From positions 62,001 through 126,000 of the forward strand of contig JAHFTQ010000002.1 in assembly GCA_023265455.1 (NCBI GenBank): a stretch of DNA of 64,000 nt, read 5' to 3'. Positions 35,741-44,242 of the stretch are shown piece by piece (within the stretch, counting starts at the first letter, position 1; the number at the start of each line of letters is the position of its first letter). The notes beneath the pieces are model-generated. The model ran no database searches and was not told where the DNA came from. It saw nothing but the letters and a program-made list of their open reading frames with translations. Both the position numbers and the translations under genes were made by a program. Source of the DNA: Parachlamydiales bacterium (GTDB taxonomy: Bacteria > Chlamydiota > Chlamydiia > Chlamydiales > Rhabdochlamydiaceae).

Positions 35741-37016
35741 TGAGAAGATTCTCCTACAAAGTGAAAACAACTTTTTCTCCCCTCATCGACATATCACATG
35801 GGCAAGAAATAGCCAACAGGCTTTACAGATTCTAAAGGAATCTCCCTTTGATCTCATCATTCTTGAAGAACTAGAGACTCTTCGGCTGGTCAAGAGCCTT
35901 CTTCCTAAAACTCCCATTGTCATTGTGGCTCTGATCGCTTCTATTGCCCAAGCTGTCGAAGCCGTTCAGCTAGGGGCTTTAGATTATCTGACCCACCCTC
36001 TAACCCCGGAAATCCTAGAAAAAATTGTCGCGAAAGCAGAAAAGCTGGCTAGCCCGCAGATCCTTCCTCATCTCGGAGGACGTCGAGAGAAAATCTTAGC
36101 TGAAAGCTTAGTCATGCAGCAAGTGCTGGCCGATATCACAAAAGTCGCCCAAAGCCACGCGAGCGTTTTTATCTGCGGAGAGTCTGGCACTGGAAAAGAA
36201 GTGATTGCCCATGCCATCCACTACCAATCTCCAAGAGCCCGGCAGCCTTTTATCAAAGTCAACTGCGCAGCAGTTCCCGAAACCCTCATTGAATCAGAGT
36301 TTTTCGGCCATGAGAAGGGATCGTTCACTGGAGCTATTGAAAAGAGAATTGGCAGGTTCGAGCTTGCTCATAAAGGAACGCTTCTTCTCGATGAGATTTC
36401 TGAAATCCCCCTCGGTGTCCAAGCTAAGCTTCTACGGGTGGTCCAAGAGCAAGAGTTCGAGCGAGTGGGAGGAGCTCGTCCCATCAAAGTGGATGTTCGG
36501 CTCATCTCAACATCGAACCGGCATATGAAACAGATGATCGAACAAAAACAATTTCGCGAAGACCTCTATTTTAGGCTCAATGTCGTTCCGATTTTTCTGC
36601 CTCCTCTTCGTGAAAGACAAGAAGACATCCTAGCCCTAGCCGATTATTTTCTTGAGAGGTTCTCCGAAGAAAATCAGAGAAGAAAAAGCTCATTCTCAGC
36701 TGGAGCCCTTCAGCGCCTTTTAGACTATCCTTGGCCCGGCAATATCCGTGAGCTTGCCAATACCATCGAAAGAGCCGTCGTGATGAGCTCTGGCAGCCTC
36801 ATCGGCGAGGGAGAACTCCGTCTAGATCCTTCAGCTCCTTCTCTTCTCTCCCTTCCCATCGCAAAAGAAATCACCCTTGCCGATCTTGAGAAAGGACACA
36901 TCCTGGAGACACTTGCCGCTCACGATCATAATCGCACAAGGGCAGCAGAGGCGCTTGGCATCAGCGTCAAAACACTGCGCAATAAGCTCCAGCTCTATTT
37001 CAATACCTCGAGGTAG
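35733..37016 (+). CDS. NtrC/AtoC-type sigma-54 activator with degenerate receiver
   Basis: A 427-residue protein. Residues 1-120 are receiver-like but lack the active site: the phospho-acceptor Asp is Glu45 (FDLIILEEL), the switch Thr is Ala, and the conserved Lys is His (DYLTHPL). Residues about 135-370 are a sigma-54 AAA+ domain with Walker A GESGTGKE, the loop GSFTGA (GAFTGA variant) and LLLDEISE. A Fis-type helix-turn-helix ends the protein (TRAAEALGISVKTLR). It should open sigma-54 promoters. The C. trachomatis counterpart (CT468, CtcC) pairs with a sensor kinase encoded next door; no kinase is adjacent here. The start at 35733 has AGAGGG ahead; an upstream ATG at 35595 would add a non-homologous leader. 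Confidence 0.9.
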   Translation: MTIEKILLQSENNFFSPHRHITWARNSQQALQILKESPFDLIILEELETLRLVKSLLPKTPIVIVALIASIAQAVEAVQLGALDYLTHPLTPEILEKIVAKAEKLASPQILPHLGGRREKILAESLVMQQVLADITKVAQSHASVFICGESGTGKEVIAHAIHYQSPRARQPFIKVNCAAVPETLIESEFFGHEKGSFTGAIEKRIGRFELAHKGTLLLDEISEIPLGVQAKLLRVVQEQEFERVGGARPIKVDVRLISTSNRHMKQMIEQKQFREDLYFRLNVVPIFLPPLRERQEDILALADYFLERFSEENQRRKSSFSAGALQRLLDYPWPGNIRELANTIERAVVMSSGSLIGEGELRLDPSAPSLLSLPIAKEITLADLEKGHILETLAAHDHNRTRAAEALGISVKTLRNKLQLYFNTSR

Positions 37017-37077
37017 AACCCAGGGCGATTGCATGATAAATTTCTTGACATGGTATGCGACCTTTTTATTTACCGGT

Positions 37078-37088
37078 TTTGGTATAAT
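37078..37088 (+). promoter_or_regulatory. Extended -10 promoter ahead of the toxin-antitoxin-like pair
   Basis: TTTTGGTATAAT provides TG-n-TATAAT about 50 bases before the ATG at 37141. A TTGACA at 37045-37050 is too far (32 bases) to serve as its -35 element. Confidence 0.5.
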
Positions 37089-37140
37089 ACGGCTGTAAGT
37101 GAGAAAAAAATTACGTTTTATCATTTTTTAGGTGTTTTCT

Positions 37141-37689
37141 ATGGCTGATGAACTCGATGTCTTAAAGCACGTATGCAAAAAATTGGATGATGTTGGCACC
37201 TCTTACATGGTGACAGGGTCGTTTGCATCTAATTTCTATACGGTGGCTCGCTTGACACGAGATCTCGATATTGTCGTTCAGATCTCAGGACCGGATATAG
37301 AAAAGTTTGTCCAAGCTTTCCAAGCAGATTTTTTCCTGAACAAAGAATCTATTACTGAAGCTTTGAAGCATCAAGGGATGTTTAATATCATCCATCTGGA
37401 AACTGTATTCAAAGTCGATTTTATTATTCGTAAAAATTCCGATTACCGTATGGTAGAATTTCAGAGAAAAAATCAAAAATATTTAGATGGCATCCCCATC
37501 TGGGTTGTCTCCCAGGAAGATTTAATTATTTCCAAATTAGACTGGGCTAAAGATTCCTTATCGAAAATACAACTTAATGATGTAAAAAATATCATAGAAT
37601 CTTCAGAAAATCTCGATGAAAATTACCTTCAAAAATGGATAAATGAGTTAGAACTTAACGAGGTCTACAGTTTGGTGACACATGAATGA
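37141..37689 (+). CDS. Nucleotidyltransferase-fold protein (DUF6036/AbiEii-like)
   Basis: A 182-residue protein from the ATG at 37141 (AGGTG ahead). The segment YMVTGSFASNF followed by ARLTRDLDIVV has the GS-x(n)-R-x-T-x-D-x-D signature of minimal nucleotidyltransferases, with VDFII carrying a likely third acidic residue. The C-terminal half is helical (VSQEDLIISKLDWAKDS is characteristic). Proteins of this type are often one half of toxin-antitoxin pairs, next to a small partner; the gene at 37682-37939 overlaps it by eight bases. Which is toxic is not shown. Confidence 0.7.
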   Translation: MADELDVLKHVCKKLDDVGTSYMVTGSFASNFYTVARLTRDLDIVVQISGPDIEKFVQAFQADFFLNKESITEALKHQGMFNIIHLETVFKVDFIIRKNSDYRMVEFQRKNQKYLDGIPIWVVSQEDLIISKLDWAKDSLSKIQLNDVKNIIESSENLDENYLQKWINELELNEVYSLVTHE

Positions 37690-37939
37690 CACATCCCCTG
37701 AAATGCACAAAAAAATGCATGAGTTAATCCGGCAAAAAACTCCTGAGGAACGGGCGAAAATGGGATGGTCGATGTATTTGACGTCGAGATACATTATTAC
37801 GCAGGTGATCTTGCAAAAAAAACCAGATATTACCCCTGCCGAGCTTCGCAAGGAGTTATTTTTGGCATTCTACAAAAACGATTTTTCTCCCGCTGAGCGT
37901 GAAAAAATCCTCCACTACCTGGAGACCGGAACTCAGTAG
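37682..37939 (+). CDS. Small partner of the nucleotidyltransferase-fold protein
   Basis: An 85-residue soluble, helical protein (MNDTSPEMHKKMHELIRQKT, then ERAKMGWSMYLTSR). The pattern, a short helical protein with PEERAKMG directly after a DUF6036-like gene, recurs in many bacteria as the second gene of this pair. It overlaps its neighbour by eight bases. Antitoxin or toxin role unassigned. Confidence 0.65.
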   Translation: MNDTSPEMHKKMHELIRQKTPEERAKMGWSMYLTSRYIITQVILQKKPDITPAELRKELFLAFYKNDFSPAEREKILHYLETGTQ

Positions 37940-37952
37940 AAGGGGAAAAAAA

Positions 37953-39497
37953 TCAAAGATAAGACCGAGCGATCTCTTCGAGGGGGCCCCACACTTCGGG
38001 TCTACCTAGCCGCTCTAGCGACAAACGTGGAGGCTCTAGAAGCAACCGGTAGGCTAGCTCTGCTTCAAGATCACTCTCGTAAAGAATCGCCTTTCCGCTT
38101 CCCTTCTCTTCTTGTTGAAGGGTGAGAAGAAGGGTAAGACAACGCTCTACACTCATCTTGATCGTACGGAAAAGCTCAGACACTTGCTGAGCGTTGATAT
38201 CTGTTTTCTTGTCCATGAGACGATTTAAACGCCCTGTCAAATCGTTAGATGAATATCCTGAAAGGGCTTCTTTTAGACTTGTCGAAGGAATATGAGAAAA
38301 TTTTAATCCTTGGCTTGTATTCAAAAAAGTCACCTCAGGATGATGTTTTGCATAGGCGTCAAAGGTATCTCTCTCCATGATCCATTTCAGTGTTGTTTTT
38401 ACAAATTTGCCGCTCACATCGAGGCGCCGCAACAATCCTGTCATCGGAATCTGTTCTGCAAGAACTCCCTTGGAGTAATGCGTTTGACGCGTATAAGCCA
38501 AATCGACACCGGCGAAAATGATCGGATTACACCCCCAGTGGCGAGCCAGAGAAACAGCTAATGTCGTCACTGAAAGAGCCTCTCTTCCGAGATCTTGCCC
38601 TAGAAAGGGATCCTTCAGCCCTAGTTCATGTTCGACATGGTTTTCGAGAGAGCCTCCACTTCCACACCGGATATAGCCATAGCGGCCCTCAAAAATCTCA
38701 AAAACCTTCGGGTAGAGACGGCTAGCAAATAAGAGAGGCAAGTCCCGATAGGAACACCCTTTCAGACAATCGAATTCCCGCGCATTAGGATCGATGGCCA
38801 CTCCTAAATGAGGCCGGATGTTCAAATGGGATAGCGCTGAGAGTGCTGAGCCGCAGGCGATGATGAGCGCTCTGTCTTGCTTCTGGTCCTGCACCTGTCT
38901 GAGAGCCTCCGCAGAGGCTTCTAAAGAGGGACCTGCTCCGCAGATGATCGCAGGGACTCCCTTCCAGGCTCCTTCCCAGGCGTTCACATAGGAACACTGG
39001 GGCAGACGGTGGAGGTTTGCAATGATGTTACGATGAAGCAGATGTCCCGAAATCTCCTCAGAAGTGACAGAATGCCAAAGGAGCGTGCGCCGCAGTAGGC
39101 TCTCTTGGATTTTTCGAAAAGCAGGGTATTTAGCCTTTGCTGAAGTCGCAATGACTTGAATGTGTTCATAAGAAAATTGGGCAGCGCATTCTTCTAAGAT
39201 ATGAGAAGAAAGGGCCCATTTCAGATGAACCTGAGGATGAGATAAAAGTTTTTCTGCCTCAGGGGCAAAAGCAGCAAGAGCCGCGAGATCATTCTCTAAA
39301 AAAATCAGCTGATGGCGAGGATTTTTTTCCAGCCACTTCCATAACGGCTGTCCACACCGTCCGAGGCCGTAGATATACACCGCTTCAACATCCTCTAAAG
39401 GCTCCACGGTAATCTCCTCAGAAACCCACTGAGTGGACGGTAAGTTAGATATCTGCAGATGAAGCGCTAAGTCGGGATATCTTAGGCTATAAGGCAT
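37953..39497 (-). CDS. DUF115/MptE-like protein (copy 2)
   Basis: A 514-residue protein from ATG 39497 (frame open 21 codons further). The central part has the DUF115 glycine-rich motif IICGAGPSLEAS (about residue 190) and GVAIDPNARE, then IFAGVDLAY. DUF115 proteins relate to 6-hydroxymethylpterin pyrophosphokinase (MptE) and to Maf-type glycosyltransferases for flagellin; chlamydiae have no flagella of that type, so the job is open. It is a paralogue of the gene before it, overlapping it by 11 bases. Confidence 0.8.
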   Translation of the reverse strand: MPYSLRYPDLALHLQISNLPSTQWVSEEITVEPLEDVEAVYIYGLGRCGQPLWKWLEKNPRHQLIFLENDLAALAAFAPEAEKLLSHPQVHLKWALSSHILEECAAQFSYEHIQVIATSAKAKYPAFRKIQESLLRRTLLWHSVTSEEISGHLLHRNIIANLHRLPQCSYVNAWEGAWKGVPAIICGAGPSLEASAEALRQVQDQKQDRALIIACGSALSALSHLNIRPHLGVAIDPNAREFDCLKGCSYRDLPLLFASRLYPKVFEIFEGRYGYIRCGSGGSLENHVEHELGLKDPFLGQDLGREALSVTTLAVSLARHWGCNPIIFAGVDLAYTRQTHYSKGVLAEQIPMTGLLRRLDVSGKFVKTTLKWIMERDTFDAYAKHHPEVTFLNTSQGLKFSHIPSTSLKEALSGYSSNDLTGRLNRLMDKKTDINAQQVSELFRTIKMSVERCLTLLLTLQQEEKGSGKAILYESDLEAELAYRLLLEPPRLSLERLGRPEVWGPLEEIARSYL

Positions 39498-40872
39498 TGA
39501 TTTTCTCACAAAGCGCTTGAAATAAGAGAACACGGTTGAGGAAAAGCCCTCTTTCACCATCGGAATTATGAAGGCGGATCGGGTGTTGCCAATGGGTCCA
39601 AACGGGACTCAGTACAGCTTGGTAGGCCAGTTCTTCGCTGAGGTCATGTTCCAAAAGAGCGCACCTCCCGCTCTCTAGGGGATCTTGTGGAAAAATTTGC
39701 TGGATCTCTTCTAAAAGACTCCGAGAGAGATCTCCTGCGCGGATAAAACTATTGGAAATCTCACTCCATAGGGCTTGTTCTTGACAAAGTGGAAGAGCTT
39801 CAAGAACTCGCTTGGAAACTCCCTGGGAACCTATCACCCCTTCCAATGAACTGTAGGGAATCGAGGGAATGTCTAGCCCACGCTCTGCCACTGTTCCCCA
39901 TTGGATAGAGTGATGAAGCTTGGCAAACTGCTCCAACCACTTTGCAGCTAAGATCCAATCGGGCCTGCTCACGGCATTTTCCCCCAGCCGGTTTTTCACT
40001 GGCAAAAATTGATCAGCCGCGGCTTCTCTAACACCTGGAGCGTAGATCCGACCTGCTAAATCCATCCCCGCTAAAATGATGGGATTACACCCCAAATAGA
40101 CAGCCATGGCAACTCCAAATGTTCCTACTGTCCATCCCCCATCAAAACTAGGCTCTAGTCCCAGCTTCTCTTGGATCCAACTCTCTAAAGGAAAATTGCC
40201 AGCGCCCGCTGCTAAGAGATGAGGCCCCGTATAACGAGCGCAGGTGGCTTTCGAACTTCTCAGTTGATACAAGAGTGGAATATCGGAGGCTTTGAAGGTA
40301 TGAAGGGGATCAGGATCGACATGAGCAGCAAAATGGGGACGGATGTTCATTTGCGCAAGCGCTTCGACTCCAGCTCCACATCCGATGAGAAGAGCGCTAT
40401 CTTCCAATCTTTTCAAATGAGGCCTGGCTGCCGTCAGAGAAGGTCCGCCTCCACAGACAACAGCTGGAAGCCCTTTAAAAGCTCCTGAGAGGTTTTTGAC
40501 GGTGCTGATAGGATGACTCAAGTGGTATTTGATATTCGCAAGCAATCCAAGGCCCTGGTCGTTAAAATCGAGGGCGCGCAAGTGGACTTTAGATTGGATT
40601 TCAGCGAGCTTTTGCAGCAGAGGGTTTTCCGGAGATTCAAAGGAAAAGGGAAGATAGAGAAACTCCCATGCTACCTGTTCTAAAGTATCTGAAAAATCCT
40701 GGGGAACAAAAATACATCGAATCCGAGGATGAGGCGTCTGCAAGGCCACCTTTGCAGGATCCTCTTCTAAAAATAGCGCATACCGCTGATCATCCGCTTG
40801 AACCCACGACTTAAACTGAAGGGCCTTTTTCTCATCCCAGGGATGAAGACAATGAACTTTATCCATAAACAA
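39487..40872 (-). CDS. DUF115/MptE-like protein (copy 1)
   Basis: A 461-residue protein with the same motif order as its downstream paralogue: VVCGGGPSLTAA (about residue 135), NIRPHFAAHVDPDP and IILAGMDLAG. The N-terminal 120 residues are less conserved between the two. Tandem copies in one unit with hpf and a nuclease-fold gene suggest a heteromeric or sequential function. ATG at 40872 or 40866. Confidence 0.8.
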   Translation of the reverse strand: MFMDKVHCLHPWDEKKALQFKSWVQADDQRYALFLEEDPAKVALQTPHPRIRCIFVPQDFSDTLEQVAWEFLYLPFSFESPENPLLQKLAEIQSKVHLRALDFNDQGLGLLANIKYHLSHPISTVKNLSGAFKGLPAVVCGGGPSLTAARPHLKRLEDSALLIGCGAGVEALAQMNIRPHFAAHVDPDPLHTFKASDIPLLYQLRSSKATCARYTGPHLLAAGAGNFPLESWIQEKLGLEPSFDGGWTVGTFGVAMAVYLGCNPIILAGMDLAGRIYAPGVREAAADQFLPVKNRLGENAVSRPDWILAAKWLEQFAKLHHSIQWGTVAERGLDIPSIPYSSLEGVIGSQGVSKRVLEALPLCQEQALWSEISNSFIRAGDLSRSLLEEIQQIFPQDPLESGRCALLEHDLSEELAYQAVLSPVWTHWQHPIRLHNSDGERGLFLNRVLLFQALCEKINAL

Positions 40873-41287
40873 CCTTGATAAGCTCAGAAAACGAAGGAAG
40901 CCTATTCATTTCAACACCCTGATACTGAAGTCGGATATGACTTTGATTGACAACAGCCACATAGCGAGCTTGAACAAAACTATTATAGGCTAAAGCTTGC
41001 TCAAGCACATTTTGAGAAAGCCTTTCTACTTTACACTCGACTAAAAGCAGCGGAAAAAAAATCCGCTCGTCTGAATATGCAAAACTGAGAAGATCAATCC
41101 GCCGCGTCGGAAGAGGCTGAGGATGCCTTTCTAAATGAGGCAAAGCTTTCAGTTCCCTCTCAACAACAAGAAGTTCCTTAGGGAACCCTAGCTCTTTAAC
41201 CATCCGCTGAATCCAGCTCTGCCGAACCATCTCTTCTGGCGTTGCAGCCACCCATTGCTGACGGATCTCATCGAAAACCTGTTTCAC
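40859..41287 (-). CDS. HSDR_N_2-like PD-(D/E)XK nuclease-fold protein
   Basis: A 142-residue protein that resembles the N-terminal nuclease domain of type I restriction HsdR: PEEMVRQ at the start, a central TRRIDLL (acidic ligand) and PLLLVECKVE (the E-x-K pair). Alone, without HsdR motor or HsdM/S, it may be a DNA-repair or housekeeping nuclease; C. trachomatis has a small unknown protein (CT469) near recO. It overlaps hpf by four bases (ATGA) and the DUF115 gene by 14. Confidence 0.7.
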   Translation of the reverse strand: MKQVFDEIRQQWVAATPEEMVRQSWIQRMVKELGFPKELLVVERELKALPHLERHPQPLPTRRIDLLSFAYSDERIFFPLLLVECKVERLSQNVLEQALAYNSFVQARYVAVVNQSHIRLQYQGVEMNRLPSFSELIKVVYG

Positions 41288-41919
41288 TCAGGTAAAATCA
41301 TTCCGTAGTTGCCATCATTACGACGGTAAATCACCTTCAACTTACGATCTTCTTCTCCGCGGAAAATCAAGAAATGGTCGTCGGAGAGCTCCATCTTCAT
41401 AACCGCTTCATCCGTCGTTAAAACCTTGAGTGATCTCCGATCGTTGCCAATGACTTTATGAGGACGGTACTCGTCCATCATGGCCTTTTTAGCCTCATCT
41501 TCAATCTCAGCATTGATCTCTTCGGAAATATCATAAGGCCGCTGCAAGACGTTCACTTGCATATCAACCACTGATTGCGGTTTTTTGTGATGGTCCTGGA
41601 TACGGTCTTTCCAACGACGAATTTTCGATCGCAGCTTTTCAACAGCTTTGTCAATCGAAGCGTACATATCCGTACTAGCGCAAGCCACCTTCACCTTAAA
41701 GTGATCAAATTTTAAAATAATGACACACGAATGCTCCAGTTTTTGGATATCCAGCGTCACATGAAGATCTACAACATGATTATGAAATCGATCCAACTTC
41801 GAGAGCTTGTCAAAAGCATGATTTTTCATCGCCTCTGTCACATAGACATTTCTTCCAATAATTGTCAGACGATACCCGAGAGCCTCTTCTTGCTGTGCAA
41901 ATTTCGCTTTGTCTACCAT
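41284..41919 (-). CDS. hpf: Long-form ribosome hibernation promoting factor
   Basis: A 211-residue protein: an N-terminal HPF/YfiA domain (about residues 15-110, with YVTEAMKNHAFDKLSKLD and DMYASIDKAVEKLRSKIRRWKDR), a linker, and a C-terminal dimerisation domain (about 155-211, KMELSDDHFLIFRGEEDRK). Long HPF pairs inactive ribosomes into 100S dimers, plausible for the transition to the infectious elementary body. It overlaps the nuclease-fold gene by four bases. Confidence 0.93.
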   Translation of the reverse strand: MVDKAKFAQQEEALGYRLTIIGRNVYVTEAMKNHAFDKLSKLDRFHNHVVDLHVTLDIQKLEHSCVIILKFDHFKVKVACASTDMYASIDKAVEKLRSKIRRWKDRIQDHHKKPQSVVDMQVNVLQRPYDISEEINAEIEDEAKKAMMDEYRPHKVIGNDRRSLKVLTTDEAVMKMELSDDHFLIFRGEEDRKLKVIYRRNDGNYGMILPE

Positions 41920-41925
41920 ATTAAT

Positions 41926-43005
41926 TTACCCCTGTGTGCATTCAGTTTGTCGCATTATAGAGGATCGGCTATTTTCTCTAGTATTCAATTGACCACAAGC
42001 CGCCATAATTCCTCTGCCTTTATGGCGGCGTAATAGGGCTTGATAGCCCCTTTCACGAAGTCTTTGCAAGAAAGCCTCTTGAGTCCCTTCATCCGAAGAC
42101 TCGAACCGACTCCGACGTTGAGAGTTGTAGGGAATTAAATTAATTTTTACCCGAAGTCCTTCTAAATACTCTGCCAATCCATCTGCCTGCTCCAGCCCAT
42201 CATTAACCCCTTTCAGTAAAACATATTCTATTAAAATCTCACGCCGGGGATGTTGGCAGTACTCAAGTAGCGACTTTTTTAACTCCGTCAAATCCCACTT
42301 CCGGTTCACCGGCATCAGCCGATTTCTCAACTCATTTGTCGGTGCATGAATAGACACCGCCAGGTTCAGTGCAGGATCGGCATCTTTTGTAAAACGATAA
42401 ATTTCATCAACGCATCCACTTGTGGAAACCGTGAGCCGACTCGGTCCAAATCCCCAACCTCCAGGATCAGTCAGAATGGCTATCGCCTCCATCACATTGT
42501 CATAGTTATCGAAAGGCTCTCCCATTCCCATGAAAACAATGTTACGCACAGGAGCCTTTAAAACAAACCGTGCCACAAAAACCTGCACCACAATTTCTTC
42601 TACTGACAGTGAACGGAGCAGCCCCATTCTTCCCGTCTCACAAAACGCACATCCCCTCTTGCACCCCACTTGAGAAGAAAGACACAGCGTAGTCCCCGCC
42701 TGCATTGAAATTAAAACCGCTTCTACTACCATCCCATCAGGAAACTTCAGCAAGAATTTGACCGTCTCACCCTCATGGTGCTCTGAAACCACTTCCGGTA
42801 ACCTCGCATCAATCAGTCCTATCATCTCCTGAACAAGCGCCTCAGCCTGAGGCTCTGCCCAAGCCTGCGGGTCCATTTTCCCCTCTTTAAACCATTGACG
42901 ATAGAGTAAAGCGGCATGCCGCTTGCCCTTTCCCAAGCGCTCATACACCTTCTGGACAAACGATTTTTGCGTACACGAAAAAATTGAAATATTAGTGAGG
43001 CTCAA
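41926..43005 (-). CDS. rlmN: 23S rRNA (adenine-2503-C2)-methyltransferase
   Basis: A 359-residue radical SAM enzyme. The iron-sulfur motif is CKRGCAFC (about residue 114), VGCK precedes it, FMGMGEPFDN and SIHAPTNELRNRLMP follow, and the C-terminal methyl-carrying Cys is in AACGQL. It methylates A2503 of 23S rRNA and A37 of some tRNAs. It is the first gene of a minus-strand run through hpf, the nuclease-fold gene and the DUF115 pair. Confidence 0.94.
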   Translation of the reverse strand: MSLTNISIFSCTQKSFVQKVYERLGKGKRHAALLYRQWFKEGKMDPQAWAEPQAEALVQEMIGLIDARLPEVVSEHHEGETVKFLLKFPDGMVVEAVLISMQAGTTLCLSSQVGCKRGCAFCETGRMGLLRSLSVEEIVVQVFVARFVLKAPVRNIVFMGMGEPFDNYDNVMEAIAILTDPGGWGFGPSRLTVSTSGCVDEIYRFTKDADPALNLAVSIHAPTNELRNRLMPVNRKWDLTELKKSLLEYCQHPRREILIEYVLLKGVNDGLEQADGLAEYLEGLRVKINLIPYNSQRRSRFESSDEGTQEAFLQRLRERGYQALLRRHKGRGIMAACGQLNTRENSRSSIMRQTECTQG

Positions 43006-43038
43006 AGTCAGACAACACTCCTTCGTAAAACACTACAA

Positions 43039-43288
43039 ATATTCACGCCATGTGCAACTTTTAGCACACCATCCAACTGATCAAGTTATAGCGGTAAATT
43101 TCATCAGCGCAGAGGCGCTGCGCGCGGGAGAGACGCTGAGGACGCAGAGAGGAAGCTTAAAAATCCCCCTCTGCGTCCTCAGCGTCTCCTGCTTTGCGCG
43201 GAGCGCCTCTGCGCCGATGAAACTCATACTCTTAGGACAAAGTACTGATAACTACGTGATATGACAAAAGTTGCACACGGCGTAATAT
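43039..43288. repeat. Nested foldback repeat including family C copy 2
   Basis: The inner 124 bases (43099-43222) match the element at 25520-25643, with arms TTTCATCAGCGCAGAG and CTCTGCGCCGATGAAA. An outer pair of arms, ATTCACGCCATGTGCAACTT at 43041 onward and its near inverse complement to 43288, encloses it, giving a nested palindrome of about 250 bases. The 628-base stretch between rlmN and recO holds this element, the decamer array at 43361 and tRNA-Arg; no gene is seen. Confidence 0.78.
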
Positions 43289-43360
43289 TTCGGCGGTCTT
43301 ACAACCGCTAAAATTGATTTGACGGAAGCCCTAATACACGATACAATTTCTATGGTTAAG

Positions 43361-43420
43361 TTCCGCCTTATTCCGCCTTATTCCGCCTTATTCCGCCTTA
43401 TTCCGCCTTATTCCGCCTTA
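43361..43420. repeat. Tandem decamer TTCCGCCTTA x6
   Basis: Six perfect copies of TTCCGCCTTA in a row, followed by a partial unit TTCGCC. It lies between the nested palindrome and tRNA-Arg, outside any gene. Confidence 0.95.
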
Positions 43421-43495
43421 TTCGCCAGGAGAGCTGAAGATATTGAACAAATGCCTCCAGAGAACAAAGTCTATTATGGATTTTTTAAAAGATGA

Positions 43496-43569
43496 CGCAC
43501 CGAACAGGACTTGAACCTGTAACCACCCGGTTCGAAGCCGGGTACTCTATCCGATTGAGCTATCGGTGC
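43496..43569 (-). tRNA. tRNA-Arg (TCG)
   Basis: A 74-base tRNA on the minus strand: acceptor GCACCGA with TCGGTGC, anticodon stem CCCGG/CCGGG with loop CTTCGAA giving anticodon TCG (reads CGN, mainly CGA), T-loop GTTCAAGTC, discriminator G. CCA is not encoded. Confidence 0.92.
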
Positions 43570-43633
43570 AAAAGTAAAGAGGGTAACAGATCTTCCTCTT
43601 AAAAGGAAGGGGCCTTTCTGCTATCCTACAATC

Positions 43634-44233
43634 ATGACTGAAGAACACGTAGAAGGGATCGTCTTGAGAGTAACCCCCTATAAAGATCGGCATCGCATTG
43701 TTACACTCTTCACTTCTCAAGCAGGGATGATCAGTCTCTTGGCAAAAAAAGTCTCTACCCCAGAAAAAATGGCTCTTCTCAGCCCCTTTTCTCGCATAGA
43801 GGCTCTCTATTTCAAAAAACAATCCGACCTCTGCCTTCTCAAAGATGGAACCCTCATTGATGGTCATCTTTTTCTACGAGACAAATGGAGCTACCTCGAA
43901 ACAGCTGGCAAGATGGCTCAAATCCTTCTTCATTCCCAACTTCCTGGTAAATCGTCTCCCCTGCTCTATGCACTTTTCAAGATGTGCCTCAAACAGCTGC
44001 CTCAATTTGAAGACCCTTCATCCCTTCTGCTATTTTTCTATTTAAAACTACTCACTCATGAAGGAATTCTCTCCTGGGATGACCCCTCTACTTTTCCCTT
44101 ACCTTGTAAAGCAGAAGAATGGGAGCTCATGAAAGAGTGGGCAAAACACCGCCTCTTTCAGCCTCTGCAAAATAAGAAAAGCCCAACAGCCCTTCTCAAG
44201 CTGCTAGAAAAAAACTTAAGGGAACTCATTTAG
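43634..44233 (+). CDS. recO: DNA repair protein RecO
   Basis: A 199-residue protein with the RecO OB-fold at the N-terminus (EGIVLRVTPYKDRHRIVTLF, GMISLLAKK) and a helical C-terminal domain. It is shorter than E. coli RecO (242) and lacks the four-cysteine zinc site of many RecO proteins. RecO loads RecA onto SSB-coated single strands with RecR. Position after the atoC block matches CT470. Confidence 0.85.
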   Translation: MTEEHVEGIVLRVTPYKDRHRIVTLFTSQAGMISLLAKKVSTPEKMALLSPFSRIEALYFKKQSDLCLLKDGTLIDGHLFLRDKWSYLETAGKMAQILLHSQLPGKSSPLLYALFKMCLKQLPQFEDPSSLLLFFYLKLLTHEGILSWDDPSTFPLPCKAEEWELMKEWAKHRLFQPLQNKKSPTALLKLLEKNLRELI

Positions 44234-44242
44234 CTGCGAAAA

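Noticed and set aside
37045..37088. TTGACA and TATAAT as one promoter for the toxin-antitoxin-like pair
   Set aside because: The spacing is 32 bases, far from 16-18; only the extended -10 element is kept.
43361..43420. Possible CRISPR array
   Set aside because: The repeats are ten bases with no spacers; it is a simple tandem array. No cas genes are present.
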